Under the pieces are notes generated by a model. The model searched no databases. It was given only the letters and a program-made list of their open reading frames with translations, and was not told the DNA's origin. Both the position numbers and the translations under genes were made by a program. A DNA stretch of 64,000 bases from positions 2,736,613 through 2,800,612 of the forward strand of contig AP021856.1 in NCBI GenBank assembly GCA_017347445.1, written 5' to 3'. How positions within the stretch are numbered: the first letter of the stretch is position 1; every line of letters starts with the position of its first letter. Source of the stretch: Candidatus Brocadia pituitae (GTDB lineage: Bacteria; Planctomycetota; Brocadiia; Brocadiales; Brocadiaceae). Shown here in pieces: positions 61,791 to 64,000 of the stretch.

Positions 61791-64000
61791 CTAAGTTGAT
61801 GCGACAATTTCTTTACCCTCATATTTTTCTCCTTCTTCCGGTACAAAAGCCTCAGTCGGCACTGCAGAGAGCGAACAGTAAGATTTATATCCAGTTCCGG
61901 CTGGTACGAGATGCCCAAGAATGACGTTTTCCTTTAGCCCAACAAGACCATCAACCTTGCCTTCGAGTGCAGCCCTTGTCAATACCTTCGTCGTCTCCTG
62001 AAACGAAGCGGCAGATATAAAGCTGTCTGATTGTAATGATGCCTTCGTTATACCCATCAACAATGGTTTGGCGGTTGCTGGTTTTCCACCCTTTTCCATG
62101 ATTTTTTTGTTTTCGTTCTTGAATCTAAATTTATCGACAATTTGTCCTGGCAAAAAGCTCGTATCACCGACATCATCAACTTTCACTTTCCTGAGCATTT
62201 GTGCAATAATTATCTCTATATGCTTATCATCAATTGGTACATTCTGAGAACGATAGACATTTTGTACCTCTTTTAACATGTAGGTTTGCAACTCTTCCTC
62301 GCCACTTATTCTTAAGATGTCCTGCAAAATAAGAGGGCCTTCCACCAGCGGACTACCCGCCTTAATACGGTCACCCCTATGGGTCTTTAAATGTTTTCCC
62401 CTCGGCACAAGATGCTCTATTTCCATCCCCGTTTCACTCTTGACCAGTATTGTTCGTTTTCCTCTCCGCTTTTCACCAACCTCCACAATACCATCTATTT
62501 CGCTCATCACGGCCGGATCTTTTGGTTTTCTAGCCTCAAATATTTCAGCTACTCTAGGCAATCCACCCGTGATATCTTCAGTTCTTGAAATTTCCCTCGG
62601 TGTCTTTGCCAGCAATGTACCAGCAGTAACAGAGTCGCCTTCTTCAACCTCAATATGTGCCTTTTCCGGAATCGGATAGAGGCCTAATATTTTTCCCGTC
62701 TCATCTTCGATAATAATCTGAGGGTGTAAATCCCCTTTATGCTCCATGATAACCTTCCTCTTCACTCCGGTAGAAACATCTGATTCATGCCGCATCGTCT
62801 TCCCAAGCACAATATCTTCAAAACGGATTTTACCGGACATTTCGGTTAATATGGGTATCATATGGGGATCCCATCTCGATAATACTTGATGGGCAATCAC
62901 CGTATCGTTTTCGCGAACTAATATTTCCGCCCCAAGTACTATGGTATGCTTATCAATTTGTCTCCCTTTAGAATCAATAAGCAAGATTTCACCATTTGCA
63001 TTAATGGCAACGTTTTTCCCTTGTGGATTTTTCACCACAGTCAAATTATTATATTTTATACTACCGCCGCGTTTTGCTTTTATTTCCGACTCTTCCACAG
63101 AACGAGTTGCGGTTCCTCCAATATGGAATGTCTTCATGGTAAGCTGCGTACCAGGTTCACCGATTGATTGCGCTGCTATAATCCCCACCGCCATACCCTC
63201 TTCCACCTGTTGTCCTCTTGACAAATCCATTCCATAGCAATTCTTGCACAATCCCAAAGACATTTCACAGGTTAACGGTGATCTGACTTTAATCTTCTCA
63301 TATCCTAAAGCTTCTATCCTCTTAGCCTTTTCTTCCGTGATTACTTCATTTTCTCTTACAATCACTTCGTCTTTTACCAAATCTACAATATTATTTCTTG
63401 CGACCCGCCCCGTAATTACTTTGCTGAGCGGCACTTCCACTTTTTCACCCCGATAAACTACACTCTTCGTAATACCATTAGTCGTGCCACAATCATCCGC
63501 CGTAATAACCACATTTTGAGCAACATCTGCTAATTTTCTCGTTAAATAACCAGAGTCAGCTGTTTTTAATGCTGTATCCGCCAATCCTTTTCGTGCACCA
63601 TGAGTGGAGCTAAAATATTCCAGAACACCTAACCCTTCCCTAAAATTCGCCTTTATCGGAGCTTCGATAATCTTACCGGAAGGTTTCGCCATCAAACCAC
63701 GCATGCCAGCTAACTGTCTTAGCTGCTGAGAACTACCCCTTGCACCAGATGATGACATCAAGTACACTGGGTTCAAGTATGCCTTTCCATCCCTCACATC
63801 GTTTTTCAGTTCACTCAACATCTCCTCAGCAACTCTTTCACCTGCATACGTCCATGTATCAATAATCTGATTATATCTTTCACCTTCCGTGATAATTCCC
63901 TTCCTATATAATTTTTGTATCTTCTCGATTTCTTCCTGCGTTTTATCAATAATTTCCTGCTTCTTTTCAGGCATCTTTATATCTGTTATCGCAAATGAAA
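61791..64000 (-). CDS. rpoC: RNA polymerase beta' subunit, C-terminal part (cut by window edge)
   Basis: An open frame from the right edge to the stop at 61791 gives 736 codons; the residues before the first Met in the window (S-F-A-I-T-D-I-K) continue the beta' sequence. Seen are the trigger loop region ([25 protein letters not shown]), a zinc-site stretch ([11 protein letters not shown]), and the end of the subunit with [10 protein letters not shown]. The N-terminal half with the NADFDGD active site lies outside the window. Confidence 0.98.
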   Translation of the reverse strand, partial: SFAITDIKMPEKKQEIIDKTQEEIEKIQKLYRKGIITEGERYNQIIDTWTYAGERVAEEMLSELKNDVRDGKAYLNPVYLMSSSGARGSSQQLRQLAGMRGLMAKPSGKIIEAPIKANFREGLGVLEYFSSTHGARKGLADTALKTADSGYLTRKLADVAQNVVITADDCGTTNGITKSVVYRGEKVEVPLSKVITGRVARNNIVDLVKDEVIVRENEVITEEKAKRIEALGYEKIKVRSPLTCEMSLGLCKNCYGMDLSRGQQVEEGMAVGIIAAQSIGEPGTQLTMKTFHIGGTATRSVEESEIKAKRGGSIKYNNLTVVKNPQGKNVAINANGEILLIDSKGRQIDKHTIVLGAEILVRENDTVIAHQVLSRWDPHMIPILTEMSGKIRFEDIVLGKTMRHESDVSTGVKRKVIMEHKGDLHPQIIIEDETGKILGLYPIPEKAHIEVEEGDSVTAGTLLAKTPREISRTEDITGGLPRVAEIFEARKPKDPAVMSEIDGIVEVGEKRRGKRTILVKSETGMEIEHLVPRGKHLKTHRGDRIKAGSPLVEGPLILQDILRISGEEELQTYMLKEVQNVYRSQNVPIDDKHIEIIIAQMLRKVKVDDVGDTSFLPGQIVDKFRFKNENKKIMEKGGKPATAKPLLMGITKASLQSDSFISAASFQETTKVLTRAALEGKVDGLVGLKENVILGHLVPAGTGYKSYCSLSAVPTEAFVPEEGEKYEGKEIVAST

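Noticed and set aside
1-64000. tRNA, rRNA or CRISPR arrays
   Set aside because: No cloverleaf-like segments, rRNA stretches or regularly spaced direct repeats were found by eye on either strand.

Overview
The window is 64 kb of AT-rich bacterial DNA. Apart from one enzyme gene (39177-40010) and the transposon insertion, every gene lies on the minus strand, so it reads from right to left. It has three parts: the str-S10-spc-alpha ribosomal super-operon (64000 down to 41199), a mixed stretch with a nested transposon (41115 down to 30917), and a large flagellar gene cluster with its regulators (30870 down to 1). A Gram-negative, diderm, flagellated organism is certain from the flagellar and envelope genes. 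I think a Planctomycetota relative, perhaps an anammox-type Brocadiales member, is most likely (AT-rich, no rpmD between rpsE and rplO, zinc-type S14, style of TPR proteins), but this is inference and no marker here proves it.

Ribosomal part: rpoC (partial)-rpsL-rpsG-fusA-tuf-rpsJ-rplC-rplD-rplW-rplB-rpsS-rplV-rpsC-rplP-rpmC-rpsQ-rplN-rplX-rplE-rpsN-rpsH-rplF-rplR-rpsE-rplO-secY-adk-map-infA-rpmJ-rpsM-[methyltransferase]-rpsK-rpsD-rpoA-rplQ, closed by a strong intrinsic terminator at 41121-41159. Oddities are a methyltransferase gene wedged between rpsM and rpsK, several TTG/GTG starts, a four-cysteine insertion in EF-Tu, and a tuf gene whose codon use differs sharply from its neighbours.

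Middle part: maf and a small dual-specificity phosphatase, a divergent BadF/HgdC-type ATPase, an ABC exporter, an XPF/ERCC4-type nuclease with helix-hairpin-helix repeats, and a hybrid histidine kinase. Then comes a nested mobile element. An old element with 19-bp inverted repeats (30917-33655), carrying wrecked DUF4338 (DruA-like) and IS66-like transposase reading frames, has been interrupted near its right end by an intact IS4-type insertion sequence (32288-33615) that left a 9-10 bp target duplication.

Flagellar part: flgM with a good sigma-28 promoter, a run of secreted or membrane-anchored TPR proteins interleaved with two sigma-54 activators, a PAS histidine kinase and a partner-switching pair, then flgB-flgC-fliE, fliF-G-H-I-J-motE-like, fliL-M-N-O-P-Q-R, flhB-flhA-flhG, fliA and an HD-GYP gene cut by the window edge. 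Sigma-54 type promoters precede fliF and the TPR gene at 22107. The layout suggests a hierarchy in which sigma-54 plus the FlrB/FlrC-like pair turns on the basal-body genes, and FliA/FlgM control the late genes. The least familiar part is the 21-30 kb block: a STN-TPR protein, a CsgG/TolB-like TPR protein and two more TPR proteins beside a response regulator-pseudophosphatase-RsbW fusion and a STAS protein that lacks the usual phosphorylatable serine. No tRNA, rRNA or CRISPR array was seen.
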